A DNA stretch of 64,000 nt from NCBI RefSeq assembly GCF_050624435.1, contig NC_134538.1:119620437-119684436 (forward strand), read 5' to 3'. This document shows positions 24,570 through 37,235 of this stretch, piece after piece. The notes under the pieces were generated by a model. It saw only the letters and a list, made by a program, of their open reading frames with translations, did not search any database and was not told the origin of the DNA. Positions within the stretch are counted from its first letter, which is position 1. Each line of letters starts with the position of its first letter. The translations under genes were made by a program, and so were the position numbers. This stretch comes from Tenrec ecaudatus. Taxonomy: Eukaryota > Chordata > Mammalia > Afrosoricida > Tenrecidae.

Positions 24570-24706
24570 GCTATCGTACAGAGTGTTAGGACAGAGTGAC
24601 AAAGCTGCCCATCTCCAGGGCAGCAGCCTGCCATATCTGGTGCGTTCCAGCAGTCGGCCTTTGACTGGCACCCAGCACTTTAAACACTGCATCACCAGAG
24701 TGCCTC
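24570..24706 (-). repeat. AfroSINE-like fragment, minus strand
   Basis: GTTAGGACAGAGTGACAAAGCTGCCC followed by ACTGCATCACCAGAGTGCCT (inverted head). It is diverged, so the boundaries are approximate. Confidence 0.55.
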
Positions 24707-24920
24707 GGGGGCTAACAGGTCATCTTCTCGGGCAGTGGCTCTCCAGGCTGTTCCAGAAAGAGAAACTTGCTTAGGTTTAATCCTGCAGATGCTGCCGCGT
24801 GGTTACTTTCAGTGTGCTGTGGTACTCAGGAAAGGAGCACTCCAGTTAGATCTATGACGTAGTTTGCACGCATCTACTCTGTGAACTAACAATTTGAAGT
24901 GGGTGCTGGAAGTGGGCATC

Positions 24921-25097
24921 GGAGCCCAGATAGTGTCGTGGGTTACAAGGTGGCCTCTTGTCAGCAAGGTCTGTGGTCTGAATGCCCCAGGGACTCCAAG
25001 TGAGCCACTGAGGGCCTGTTCTCATAAAGGTTTCACCTTGGAAATTCTGGGAGCAGTGCCCCCCTGCCCTATACGGTTGCTCAAAGATGGCAGTAGG
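24921..25097 (+). repeat. AfroSINE, plus strand
   Basis: The head GGAGCCCAGATAGTGTCGTGGG sits at 24921 and the block GCAGTGCCCCCCTGCCCTAT in the 3' half. Confidence 0.8.
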
Positions 25098-25198
25098 TAG
25101 AAAGAGTCAATTAACAGAATTAAATTGAAAAATGGCCTTTGATTGAATTTTAGTGGATTTTCTCCCTTTGCTTTGCCATTGTCAATATTACTTGAAAT

Positions 25199-25325
25199 GA
25201 GCCCTATTGACACAGCAGGTTAAGCATTGGCCTGCTAACTCCATGTCTCCAAGGGGCAAGATGAAGCTATCCGTTTCTGTGAAGATTACCACCGCAGACC
25301 CCGCTGGATAGTTGAGTTGGAAGTG
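25199..25325 (+). repeat. AfroSINE, plus strand, shortened
   Basis: GAGCCCTATTGACACAGCAGGTTAAG head, GGCCTGCTAACTCC block, and TTGAGTTGGAAGTGAC tail. Confidence 0.75.
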
Positions 25326-25409
25326 ACTGAATGAAAGGGAACAAAGGATCTGGGAATAGAATGTGCTGGCAGTTCTGGCAGAGGACATTTTCCGAATGTT
25401 CAAAAGTTG

Positions 25410-26269
25410 ATCACTTGTGTGTAGAATTCACAGAATTGATGGAGGGGCCGGCAGGAGGATCGGAAGCATTCTGTCCACAGCAAGAGCTAAATCCCTGCAG
25501 ATAGAGGGGGTCGTCTGAGGAGAGCACCAAGGAGGGGAGGGGCCAAGAAGGGCCTTTTGCGGAGCTCCTCTGTGTAGCATGCTTAGAAACGGATCTTTAT
25601 TAATACTTCTCCTTTAGAGGGAGGGCGGTGTCCACACCTTTAATAGCCTAGAAACCAGAGGTATTATATTGGAATCGTAATTTTGTCAACTTGGGAGTAT
25701 TTATCACATGAATTTTTAGTATTAGTGGTCTCTATTAAACATTGAAGTTGATGTTCCCATTTTAATAGTAATCAAATATACAAACTATACAATATATATT
25801 CAGTAGCCCTGTTTTTTGTCGCCTTTAGTCATAATATGTTTTTAGTGTTAATTCAAAGGACCTAGTAACTAAACAAACCAAAAAACCAAAAATAGCCTTC
25901 GCTTGTTGTTTCCGTTAGTACTACTTTTAGACCAATCTCCAGCCATTGCTATGATAGTCTAGGCTATATTTGGAACGAAAATGAAAATGGAAACGCTTCT
26001 CTAACTTGAACTAGGAGTTCTACTGAAACTCTGTGTCCCATGAATTGCTGTCCTCTGACATGTAAATTTATTCAACTCTTTCTATATGGAAATAGTTAGA
26101 ATATACATCTTTTGGAACCCTCAAAATGTCACCTTCTTTCTTGTAAGGAGTCCCAGAAATGAAGCATAGAACATTTTGAACTTTGTGTTACATAATTGTC
26201 CTAAATGAAATGAATGACAGCTACTCATGGTATCCTGAAGTTCATTGATTTCATCCAGATTTGATCTAT
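25410..26269. other. Intronic DNA, no feature recognised
   Basis: G-rich at 25430-25560, then AT-rich; no coding or repeat call is possible. Confidence 0.4.
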
Positions 26270-26388
26270 AATCACTGCCATTGAAGTCTCCTTTGGGTTT
26301 CCACGACTGTCACTGTCCATGGGAATAAAAAGCCTTGTCTGTTTCCCGTAGAGTGGCTGGCTGGTGATCTTGTGGTTAGCATCCCAAC
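26270..26388 (-). repeat. AfroSINE fragment, minus strand
   Basis: CACTGCCATTGAAGTCTC...CACTGTCCATGGGAATAAAAAG and GATCTTGTGGTTAGCATCCCAAC blocks; the head is lost. Confidence 0.6.
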
Positions 26389-26849
26389 TATAGGTGGACA
26401 TTGACTCGATGACAGTGTTTTGGCTTTTTGGTTTGGGTTTGGTCTATGTTAATTAGGTGTAGATTCTCCTCATAATGGTTCAGCAAGTTTTCCCTCCTTT
26501 TCATTTTCTACAACATTTAATTGCCAAGAAAGTTGTCAAATGTCATTTACCTAACCTTGAATTTATCAAACACAGGAGAGCTTTTAATTCGTGTTTCTAT
26601 TCCAAGTACTTGAAATGATGCCCCCAAAGTGCCCAAGTGTTTAGAAAAATTTTTTTATAATTTAATGGGTGATAATTTTCCCCTATAATTCTTGATTTAC
26701 TTGAGATATTAAAAACCTTATCCACAATTAATGAGTACTATATGTGCAATATTTTTGCCTACAATTACATTATCCTAATATTTTAGAACATTTTAAATAA
26801 TTTATTTAAAAATCTACTTAGAGTTCACTGTATTATGCTGCTTTAGTCT

Positions 26850-27860
26850 TTTTTAAAAAATCATCTTATTGGGAGCTCACACAATCCAGACCTTGATTGA
26901 ATCAGGCATGTTTGTACATATGTTGCCTTCATTCTTTGCTAGACATTTGCTTTCTATTGAGCCCTTGGAATCAGTTCCTCTTTTTTCCCTCCCCCCTCCC
27001 CCCACACCCTCATAACTCCCCAGTAGATTGTACATTGTTATTTTTTTCATCTCTCACATTGACTGCTGTCTCCCTTCCCCAATGTTTTCTGTTGTTCTTC
27101 CCCCTGTAGAGGTGTGTAAGGTTATGTGTCCATCATTTGGACTGGTTCCCCCTTTCTTTCTTCCTCTCGCTCTCCTCCGCTTACACACAGAATCCAGGAA
27201 CAGGAGTGGGAATAGGGATACCCTTCTGGGGATAGTGGGTATCCCTATTCCCACTCCTGTTCCTGGATTCTGTGTGTTGTGAGCTCCTATCTCTTAGCTA
27301 TACTTTTGTACATGTTCTGGTCTAGTCTGAATTGAGAAGCAGCACTGGGGTCATGGTAGTGCGGGGTGAGGAAACCTTAAGGAACCAGAGGAATATAGTG
27401 TGTTTCAGCAATGCTTTACTGCACCCTGGTTGACTCATCCCTTCCCTGTGGCCCCTCTGGGGGAAGATTGTTCCATTGTCTACATATGGGCTTTAGGTCT
27501 GTGCTCCAACCCCCCTCATTCTCAACAATATGTTTTTGTTTGTTATATGTCTGCTGATGCCCCAGTCCCTATTATTCCTTATGGTCATACCGGCAGTATG
27601 CTTCTTCCATGTGAACTTGTTGCTTCATTGCTGAATGGCAGCTTCTGAACTTCAAGTCTTTTAGACCCCGGATGTTATATCTTTTAATAGTCGAGCACCA
27701 TCTGCCTTCTTCACCACATTTGCTTATGCACCTGTTTTATCTTCAGTGATTGTGTTGGGGATCTGAACATCTCAGACTGTTGATTTGTTAGAACAAAGTT
27801 GCCTTGTATTGAGGGAGGGTATGAGCAGAGGAGTGAAGTTCATCTTATGGCAATGTGACC
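26850..27860 (-). repeat. L1 3' UTR, about 1 kb, minus strand
   Basis: A T-run and AAATCATCTTATTGGGAGCTC (inverted L1 3' end) begin it. Next come the CACATTGACTGCTGTCTCCC block and, further on, CATTTGCTTATGCACCTGTTTT. The same arrangement is found in the younger copies at 59173 and, inverted, at 40227. A perfect 41-bp inverted repeat interrupts it (separate entry). Confidence 0.85.
27183..27277. repeat. Perfect 41-bp inverted repeat with a 13-base loop
   Basis: The left arm 27183-27223 and the right arm 27237-27277 are exact reverse complements over all 41 positions, with loop 27224-27236. It lies inside the diverged L1 3' UTR. The right arm is in the position expected for the L1 sequence, so the left arm looks like an inverted copy of it. 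Confidence 0.95.
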
Positions 27861-28780
27861 ACTACGTATCATATCCACTATGAGACTTATTTTGCATTGT
27901 GATAATTTTTCCCCTAAACAAGGCCTAACTATCCTCTATTTTTAAAAAATTATTTTTGCCTCTAATTAATCTAAGTTATGGATTTTCGCAGCTCAGTAAG
28001 CCTTCTTTTCATTTGGACACTGAAACTATGTGAAAAGCAAGCTGTTTGTGTTTAATTTGAGTTATATGTTAAACAGTTTGGGACTATTACCTATACTGAT
28101 TGCTTCAAAATCATATGAGCCCTGTAAAAAGTCACGTTGCTAAGTCAATTACCTGTCAACAGCTGAGACTAGCTGCTAATGACCGAGGCAGAATGACATC
28201 GTCACAGACCTCCGTATCATAAGTTAGCTTAAAAGTGTAGTTAGATAAGAGATTTTCTTAATTGGGAGCATTAATCTGACCTTTTTGATCTAGAAGGCAG
28301 GTTTTCAACTAGAATGAGTATTGTTTCAGGCAGTTTTAGAGAGAAAAAGTTCATCATTTTGAGAACTGAGGAAAATGCAAATTTGGTAGCTTAAATAGTT
28401 CATAGTTCATTAAGAATAAGATGTTATTCCTGAATGTTCTTTTTTTTAAATGCCTTTAAAGTCTGAGTATTAGAAACTCTTCCAGGCAAGGGAAAACACA
28501 GAATGCATGCACATAGTAAGCACATTTATGTCTCTTTGACTTTGTTTCCATTGATAGTTTGATGTATTTGGCTTGGAGAAACATGAACTTGGAAAATTTT
28601 CCAGTTTGTCATTTTGATATTACTGTGGTCATCCCTGAAATTACTAATGCTGAACTTGAAAGTTCACAATGAATTTGCTCTGCAGTAAGCATCTCTAAAT
28701 GTATTAGAGTCAACCAATAACTGAAATAATCCTATTAATAATAATACAAAAGCAGCTCTCTTGTACTGACCACTTGTTGA
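27861..28780. other. AT-rich intronic DNA
   Basis: No gene, RNA or firm repeat was recognised. Confidence 0.4.
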
Positions 28781-29320
28781 TAAACGCCATGCAACTGGTT
28801 CCAACCCAGAGCGACTCTGAGTAAAAGGGAATGAAACACCACCTGGTCCATTGCCATCCTCACGAGCGCTCTTGTGGCGAGCCCATTGTTGCAGCCACGG
28901 GTGTCAAACCATCTCGGCCAAAGTCTTCCTCTCTTTCGCTGCCTCTCTACTTTACCAATCACGATGTCCTTCTCCAGAGACTGGTCTCCTGACAGCGCTT
29001 TCAAAGTACAAGAGACCAATCCTCGCCATCCTTGCCTCTAAGGAGCATTTTGGCTATATTTCTTCCAGGAAGGTCTCACTTGTTCTTTTGGCAGCCCTTG
29101 GGACGTTTACTGTTCTCCGGCATCGCAAGCCATATGCATCACTTCTTTCACCTTCCGCTTTCACGTCCAACTTGCATATGCACAGGAGGCGATTGAAAGT
29201 GCTGCGCTTGAATCTGGTGACACTTAGTCCTCCAAGTAGCATTGGTGTTTTCAACACTTATAAGAGTGTTGTGTAGCAGATTTACCCAGCGCAGTGTGTC
29301 TTTTGATCTCTTGACTGTTT
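28781..29320 (-). repeat. RTE LINE 3' portion, minus strand
   Basis: ATGCAACTGGTTCCAACCCAG start, then TTGTTGCAGCCACGGGTGTC, TCACGATGTCCTTCTCCAGA and CGCCATCCTTGCCTCTAAGG blocks, collinear with the copy at 41862. It stops well before the polymerase core, as 5'-truncated LINEs do. Confidence 0.85.
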
Positions 29321-29689
29321 ACTATGTGCTCATAAGTTATACTGTTTCATTTGACAAAGTTAGTAAACATATTAGTCTCAAAATTCACCAATAAACGATT
29401 CTTTTCCTCTCACCCTTCAAGTTCTATTGGGCTTCACCGTCTCCTAGAAGAGAGGAAGGTCCTCAAGGAGATGGCTGGAATGACGGGCTGAGGCATGAGA
29501 ACAGCTGGCAGGCAGTGTTTCCGTCTGTGGCGAATCAGATCACTATATAGGTTTAAAGTGACGCTAGGACACCCATCAACAGCCCTGGAGGGCACCCTGT
29601 CAAAGCAATCTCCATTTCCAGCCAAAGAACTGTAGTCTCTCTCTGTAATGCTCTATATAAATAATCTATACTTATGTAGTCAATATCTG

Positions 29690-30205
29690 CCTCAAAGAAA
29701 TCAAGAGCAAATCACAGACTGTTATATGTACATATCCATGCTTATTGCCCTGCTATCCCCAACAGCGAAAGGTGGAAACAAGCAACATGCTCCTCTGTGA
29801 GAAATGGATAAGAAAAAGAACTTCCGGTACCTACATATAATGGAATATTACGTATTTTTAAAAAACAGTGATGACACTGTTGGCCACCTTGTGACATAGA
29901 CGGATTTAGAAAACATTATGCTCAGTAAAGTTAGTCAATCCTAAAATATATTTTACATATATATGTATATATATGATAGAGCATGAGGCCACTATATAAA
30001 AGGGAAAAAAAGTAAGAGTAATATTTTTCACACCCAAAGAAGCAGACTTTGAAGGGTACAGGGAAGCTGGGGAGGAGGGTGTGGGGGTCAAGAAATGGGG
30101 TAGAGAAAAAGTGACAGGGCTACACACACATGTGTGTAGGGGGCGGTTTTTTGGCTATGGTACCCGTTCTGTATCTCATATTTTCCCCTATGTGAGCTAT
30201 ATTTC
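29690..30205 (+). repeat. L1 ORF2 C-terminal end plus 3' UTR, plus strand
   Basis: GAGAAATGGATAAGAAAAAG, ATAATGGAATATTACG, AACAGTGATGAC and ATTATGCTCAGTAAAGTTAG are the hallmark L1 ORF2 3'-terminal blocks, in order. A G-rich 3' UTR follows. The frame is interrupted. Confidence 0.85.
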
Positions 30206-30956
30206 ACAATAAGAACATATTGTCTGTATCCAACTCAAATGTTTACTTTGCATCCAATAGAAAGGTTTTCCCATTTTGAGCTTCTCCCAGCAGGGCACTG
30301 TGGGAACCAGTGACAGGAGAGGCCCTGCACTGGGCACTGTTGCTTTGCGTTGTCTGCTCCTGCTTCTTCCATCCTCCACCTGCTGCTGTCTGAGGTCAGT
30401 AGAAGCGAGGAGGAGAAATAAGAATATAAGGCATAAAGGCTTGTTTCACACGTTCTTTTTCATCTGCTCATGGTTGTTCTCTGTTAGACTCGGCTTCCAA
30501 ATGCTGACTTCTGTTATAGATCACATTTACATGTTCCCAGGCACCTTCTGCACACCCCATCAGGCCGCTGGCATACTTCCCTGATAGGGCCAGGGAACTA
30601 CAAGCCAAACCACTAACAATGTTCATTGCACCTCCTGCCCACTGCACTGTACCTTCAGGTTCCCTTTGTTGCTTCTCCTTGATGCAGGAGGCAGTCCTCT
30701 TGAGCAAGGTCTTTTCAACAGTGTTTCCCTGGCTTTCCAGTCAGGTGCACACTCAGCTCGCGCCAGGACATTACCATGGGGAGCCACATGCATTCTGGCA
30801 TGGTGGAGATGCAGTCACCTCTCTTCTTGCCCTAGCAGTATCTTCAGATTTCTTCTGGCAAGTGGATATCGGTCCCTATCTTTAGGAACATCCCTGACAT
30901 ATTGGAAAACCATGACTGCTAGGGAGTTGGTGCACATGCATAGCAACCTCTTATAG
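30206..30956. other. Intronic DNA, no feature recognised
   Basis: Moderately GC-rich around 30280-30400 and 30620-30860. Several short open frames overlap on both strands without domains. Confidence 0.4.
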
Positions 30957-31086
30957 GATTTCCAAAACTGTAAATCTTTCAGGAGCAGATAGCTTCATCT
31001 TGTTTTCTGGCAGGAGGTTGGTGTATTTGAACCACCAGCCTTGCAGTTTGTAGTCCAACATGTATTCAACAGCACCCCCAGTGCTC
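30957..31086 (-). repeat. AfroSINE fragment, minus strand
   Basis: CCAAAACTGTAAATCTTTCAG, AGATAGCTTCATCTTG and CAGCACCCCCAGTGCTC (inverted head). Confidence 0.75.
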
Positions 31087-33859
31087 TTCGTTATTGCAGC
31101 TTGAGCCAGTTCTAACAGTTTCAGGAATTCAGCCAGCAACCAGCCTTGGAGTTGCTAGCACCCAACTCCTGTGAGTGACCACGTCCTTTCAGGACATGCC
31201 TGCTCCGTCAGAAGGGGAAGTGTTGAATCTTTTTCATAAAAATTCCTTTTCAAATACTTATTCTCCTCTAGCTTAGGAGGGGTGATTAGTCATTGGAGCC
31301 TTTTGCCATGCGTATGACTGCTACCTTGCTGATGTCCCCTGGCCTGAGCTTTGAAGCCCTCGCTACATGTCAAGATAACAGGAGAGGGCCCACTTTACCT
31401 TTGATTGCGCTCACTTAAAGCTGACATTTACTCTCAGAGGAAAGAGATGTTTATGATCCTAGTTACACAGGAAGACATTGGAGGACGGAGTTATTCAAGG
31501 TCAGCTTACTCAAGGTCATGAGTACCGAGTGACTGCCTGGTTTGCCTGGCTTAAAAGCACAGTTTGGCATGTCTTAGAATGGGGCAGGGCTCAGAGGCTC
31601 AGTGCGATGGCCTTAAAGCCCGGTGGTCCAAACCGCAAAGCAGACCGTTATTGTGCCCAAATGGGTCACCGTCAACGTTCAGCTTCCCTTTCTAAAGCTC
31701 TGTCTTTTCTGATTTAAATGACATTTTTCTTCTCCCTTTCACCATATTAGAACAATCCAATCACCTCAAGATTAATTGCTAATTTTCTTGCTGGACTCCT
31801 AAGCAGTTTTAGACGGATTATACTATTTCTTATCCTGCTGTCTCAATATTGCATAGCATACGCCACTGGCAACTGTAATAATACCACACTCAGACTGTTT
31901 TAAAAGACAGGTATAACAAAATTCTGCAGAGAGCAAAAGATTTAAAATAGCCTTGATGATATGTTTCTGTTTTCTGAATTTTGGGAACCAATGCTGTTTT
32001 GTGAACTTTAAAATATATATTATTCCTTTGTGTGAATATTTTTCCTCAGAAATCAAATGTTTCCTCTTTCTTTTTTTCTGGGAGTCTGTTATCCTTAGTG
32101 CTGCAGTTGACATAAATCTTCTATTTATTAACACTCAGGGCATCCAGCTACATTATAAATATTTCATTTCTTAAATGTATCTCCTTGTAAAATGTAAACT
32201 TGGGGATTTGGCTCCAAAGCGCCGTCTTATCTCAGGTGTTTGTGCTCATGTACTCATGCGGAGCTTATATTTAGTATTACTTGAGTTGCAGATTTATTTC
32301 ATCTTCCCTAGCAGCATCAGCTGGTGCTTTCTGCTGCTTCCAATTATTATGATTATTTCCAGTCTGAGTGAAGTTTGGCAAAAGCAAATACAGAAAAGGA
32401 AAGAAAAGAATAGGCTATTCCTTCAAGCTCACATCCATGCTTATCAGTCTTTATTTGACTACAGAAACCATTTATTAATGTTTGGGGTTAGTGATTTAAT
32501 ATTGACTTTGGTCTTTGGTGGTGCAGACACAAACCTTAAGTGAGTGCAGGGAACAGTTTAGCACTATGAGGTAATATGCAAGTAAGATACATGTTCCTGG
32601 GCTGATGGATTAGATCATTGCCTTTCTTTATTCAGGAAACTAGAGAGAGTGTTGGTTTGTATTTGGTGAGCTATGCGATATCATTTGCACATTCAATAAA
32701 CGGCAAATTGGGGATTACATGCACATTTGTGGGACTCCCAATAAAATGTGGAGTTAGAGGTCCGACTCTGTATTTGGGGGTGACTTTGGAGACTGGTATG
32801 CATCCTTTCCTGTATTCTGCCCCTCAGACCCCTTGAAAGTTGTGCCTGCAGAAGTTGAGCAGGAGTAGAGAAGTATAGGATCTGTGTTACGCTATGTTTC
32901 CTAGTGTTTTTATGGCAAAACACAAAACCAAACAAACAAAAAAAAACCCCTGAGTTTTTCCTTGTTCCAGAGATCAGAAAGCACTTGACAAGAACCGCTG
33001 AGAATTTAATTTGTTCTAATACATTTACTATGCAGCTTTTGTTAAAACTTGAGGATTCAACAAGAGGGAGCAGAATGTGTGAATAAAAGCAACAAATAAA
33101 CATCGCAATTTTCCATTTAGCAAATAAGACTTTATGTCAACCATGCAGGCATTGTTAGCGATGATTCTATCACTCTTCGGCATGGGAAGTATATTTTTGA
33201 ATCTATCTTAAAAGCAAGGCACATTTCTCTAATTTTCTGAGGAGTATTAATTGACAAAAACATTCTTAATTGGTTAACACCAATGTTAGTTTTGTTTTAT
33301 TTATCTTTTAAAAAGTGGTCCCCCCCCAAAAATTATAGTACCTATTTTTAAAAACCTTTAAAGTTCCATGTTGATTCCTCTTGTTGTAGACATATTATTC
33401 TGTGTTCTGTGAGATCATGTTATTTGCATTAGAGAAAAGCCAAATCCATTGTAAATGAAAAATGTAAACTCTCATCTACACTTATCTGAGCAAGGCTTTT
33501 CCCTTTGTCGTTTTTGTTACCTTACAAAGCAAGGATAAAACTATTAAAAAGAGTCAGAATTTTCCTCAGTTAGGTTGAAAAAGTTGCCAAGAAATGTAAA
33601 GAAATCAAAACATTGCTCTTGTATTTGACTTGTCTGTGTTTATGGTCAAGATTTACTACATATCGAAACAATTTTATTTAATTCTAACAAAATAAAGAAA
33701 TAGAATGGAATTATTGTTCTGTTGAGCAATAGTTTTTATTAATGGTGGGGTAGCACATTTGTGAATGGAAAAATATCCTCTAATTTATGAAATATTTCAG
33801 ACAGGGACTCGGTTGCGTTTGTCTGAACATATATTTGCAGTATGTTTTGCATTGTGTCA
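31087..33859. other. AT-rich intronic DNA
   Basis: Possible SINE remnants near 31580-31680 are too short to call. The remainder shows no assignable feature; the frames at 31823-32543 and 32693-33103 have no known domains. Confidence 0.4.
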
Positions 33860-34060
33860 GGAGCCCTTGAAGTACGTCAGGACTGCATTCGCTGCTAACA
33901 ATAAGGTCAGCAGTTCAAAACCACGCGCCACTCAGAAGGAGACAGAGGAAGCTTTCTACTCTTAGGAAGACTTACAGTGTTCCAAACCTGGAGGGGCAGT
34001 TCTACTCTGTCGGACAGGGTTACTGTGAGTTGGAAATGAACTTTATGGCAGTGAACTTGG
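33860..34060 (+). repeat. AfroSINE, near full length, plus strand
   Basis: Head GGAGCCCTTGAAGTACGTCA, then TTCGCTGCTAACAATAAGGTC, GCAGTTCTACTCTGTC and GGCAGTGAACTTGG. Confidence 0.92.
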
Positions 34061-34082
34061 TTTTGGATCTGGTGCAGTATGT

Positions 34083-34268
34083 GGGACCCCTGGTGGCACA
34101 ATGTTCCAAGCACTTGGCTGTTAAACCAAAGGCTCGTGGTCTGAGCCTACCAGCTACGTGGCAGAAGAAAGATGTAGGAATATGTGTCTGCACAGACTAA
34201 AGCCTCGGAGACTATTCTGTCCTGCAGTTCTACTCTAGCTATGAATTGTAACTGACTAGCTGACAACG
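34083..34268 (+). repeat. AfroSINE, plus strand, tandem to the previous copy
   Basis: GGGACCCCTGGTGGCACAATG head and CAGTTCTACTCTAGC block. It begins only 22 bases after the preceding copy; the two differ enough to be independent insertions. Confidence 0.88.
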
Positions 34269-34710
34269 TGTTTGGTACAATAAATGTGACTTATAAAAAT
34301 ATACTTCCTCTTATACAGCAACACCTAGCCTATTTCATTACTGCTTTGATAAATGGTAATCAAAGATACCTTTTAAATAAACACACATATATTCAAAATG
34401 TTATCTAAATATTTAACTGTTGAAAAATATAATTGCTTATAATTAGATGAGTTTATGTTATTGAAAACAATATTTCCAAGGGTTATGCATTGAGTGAAAG
34501 GGGGCAAGTCTGATAATACCCATAGGAATATATTAACTCAGCTGATTTACCATTTAATGCAGTTGAATAAGGAAATGCAGGACAGATGTATTCACAGTTG
34601 CCTTTCACTCATTTTGTTTCACACCCAAATTTTGAGGACTCTACTGATCTTTACTGGATCACACAGAAAATGTTAAGTTTGTGATTAATATAATTTGATT
34701 TTCAAAATTG

Positions 34711-34872
34711 GACCAAACTCACTTCCTCTGAGTTAATACTGACTTCTAATGATACTATGGGACAGAGTAAAAGTACCTCTTTGAGCTTCCAAGGCTGTAA
34801 ATCTTAAATAGAGCAGAGAGCCTCATCTTCCTGCAGTGGACCTTGTGTTTAGCACCCAGCACTGAGTGCAGG
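34711..34872 (-). repeat. AfroSINE, minus strand
   Basis: GACCAAACTCACTTCCTC...GGGACAGAGTAAAAG tail half, AAGGCTGTAAATC middle, and a decayed inverted head. Confidence 0.75.
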
Positions 34873-36539
34873 ATACCACATACAGCGTTAATGTAGGTGG
34901 TGTTAACCTTCTTTTTATATGCATAAGCTTATCAAGAATATAGTAACGAATGGTATTATAAAGTATTTGGACAGACCAACTAAACAGCGCTGTAGCAAGA
35001 TGCTCTTGGCATGATTGCACATACTTGCTCTATTGTATGTAGCCCATGTCTCTCTGGTCAGCACTAATACCCCTGCTTCTGAATGGGTTTCCTGCTGAGT
35101 CTCCCCTATCCAACCCATCCAGCAAGTGACTGCTGAATTAGCTCAGTATTCCAGTTCTCATTCTACCCTCCCCCAGCCCCCGCTGTTGAATAGTATCTAA
35201 ATATTTAACCTAATATTTAGAACTATCCACAATAAAACCCCAACTCAACTTTCCACACTTATTTCATAAACTTTCTACCTATGCAAAACAGAGCATCTGA
35301 ATCTACCTGAAGTAGGTGGATTTTGTCTTCAACCTTCAGGCCCTTCCTCAGCCCAAAATAGTAACCTTTCAGTTCTGCCCGTTGACTTCTTGTCTGGCAT
35401 TAATGTCACCATTTTCCCCCATCATTCTTCACGGTGCTCGTGGGAAGTGCTATTTCCTCCTGTTTGCCTCAGTCTCAGAATGCTTACAGCCAGACAACTG
35501 GTAAGGCCCTTAGTTACATGTTATTTAGACCACTGTTCTATAGAAGTTTGGAGGTTCACGATTCCCCACGCTTCCAGGTCCTGTCATCATTACACTCACA
35601 CAGTAGGCATGCATGCAATCAATATTTATTGAATAAAGAAGACATCTTTGTCTGAGTATAAATGCATTTCTATGTCCTCAAACTGCCTAATTCAGATTCT
35701 AGTTCACATGACATGACTTTACATCAGACTACATAACCCACTGTTAAACGCTTCTGTAACAAAGCCCCACAGTGGGAAGATAGTCAAATTGGTGGGAGTA
35801 AGAATCTATTTTATTCTTTGTAGCATTAAAATTAACTGCAGAATCATTCAGCAATTTGTGTTTAAGTGATTCAATTAAAACAAAACAAAAATTTAGCACA
35901 ATTCTAAAATCTAACAAGTAGAGGAAGCGAGAAAGAGTTCTAAACAAAGGAAGATCAGATTTCCGGTATTTTCCATTTGAAACATCATTAATACACACTG
36001 GGATTTCCTTTGATGTTTGAATCTATAGTTCAAAACCACATTTTTCTACATAGTAAATCCCAAAGTAACTGACTTAAAAGCCGAAGTATTGCAATTGCAT
36101 CTCTGTTATTGTGCGCTGTGGGCTAGGGTGACAATCGTTTAGAGAGAATACGCTTGCCAAGGATTGTTCTAGGATCCTCAGTATATGCCCTGTAATTTAG
36201 CCGATGGGGTACAATTAATCAGATAAATAAACAATATCTTCTACCAGATAAACAAATGATATCCTCTATTTGATTCCTCAAGAGAGAACCATGTGAAAGC
36301 TGCAGAGAATTAGAAACTTCACGATTTAATAATTCCTATCCAAGAGATAGAAAAACGTATTTTTATTTTTGGCTCATATCACAAGGACCATCATTTAATG
36401 TCTTTATACAAGTCTTGAGAAGTTCTTTAAACATGTTAAGAAGGTAAAGAAAAGGAAAGATGAGAGAAAGGGGAAGAGGAGACAACAGAGAGACTGCATG
36501 GGGAGTGGGGGGAATGGAGAATTCAAGCTATAGTGTAGA
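34873..36539. other. AT-rich intronic DNA
   Basis: No gene or firm repeat was seen. The open frames at 35390-35655 overlap each other and lack domains. Confidence 0.4.
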
Positions 36540-37060
36540 GCTAATGACACTCTTAACTGTCCTCTGGTTCCTTAATATCTCCTCCCCTTACTGTTAAAGC
36601 TTATGGTTTACCCCATTAATACTGTTAGACCTACATATATTCAGACGTATAACTAGGATCGTTTGGTGCAGGATTGCTGGAATAGATGATCCTACAGACA
36701 CAGCAACTGGGAGTAATGATTCCTGAGGATTGGGAAGACAGGGGCCGGGTGAGGGGGGGGTCGAGTGGACAGACACACTAAGAGCAATGATGACTGTAGA
36801 ACCCCACCGGAGGGGAGTGAGTAACAGAACGACAGGTGTTATATATATATATGACAATATATATATATATATATGACAACGACAGGTGTTATATATATAT
36901 ATATGACAATAACCACAGTGGTTTCTGGGGGAAAGGGAGGGGAGATAAAGGGGAGCTGAATAAAGCCTTCAATAAGAAAGAAAATGATTTGAAATTGATT
37001 GTAGGAGCAATTGTGCATGAACAGTTGGCATTGTGGAATGTTAAGAGCTTCCAGTAAAAT
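36540..37060 (+). repeat. Probable older L1 3' UTR, plus strand
   Basis: The order of blocks (G-rich run, GGGGGAAAGGGAGGGGAGAT, AAGAAAGAAAATGATTTGAAA, then an A-rich tail at 37060-37105) parallels the 3' UTR at 40227-40789, but with heavy divergence. An AT-dinucleotide duplication sits inside. Confidence 0.5.
36828..36909. repeat. (TA)n arrays in a ~50-bp tandem duplication
   Basis: AACGACAGGTGTT followed by a TA run and ATGACAA occurs twice, 50 bp apart. Each copy ends in its own TA array. Confidence 0.85.
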
Positions 37061-37139
37061 GAGGAATTAAAAAATTAATAAATAATTTAATTAAAAATAA
37101 AAAGACAGTGGAGAGGAAGATAAAGAAAAATAGTAAAGT

Positions 37140-37235
37140 AAACCCATTCATTGCCCTCCAGTCGATTCCAATTTACGGCAAAGAAATAGAGCAGAGTAGA
37201 ACTTCCCTATGAGGGTTCCAGGGCTTTAAATCTTT
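37140..37235 (-). repeat. AfroSINE tail-half fragment, minus strand
   Basis: TAAACCCATTCATTGCCCTC...GAGCAGAGTAGAACTTCCC and GGGCTTTAAATCTTTAAAC; the tRNA head is missing. Confidence 0.78.
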
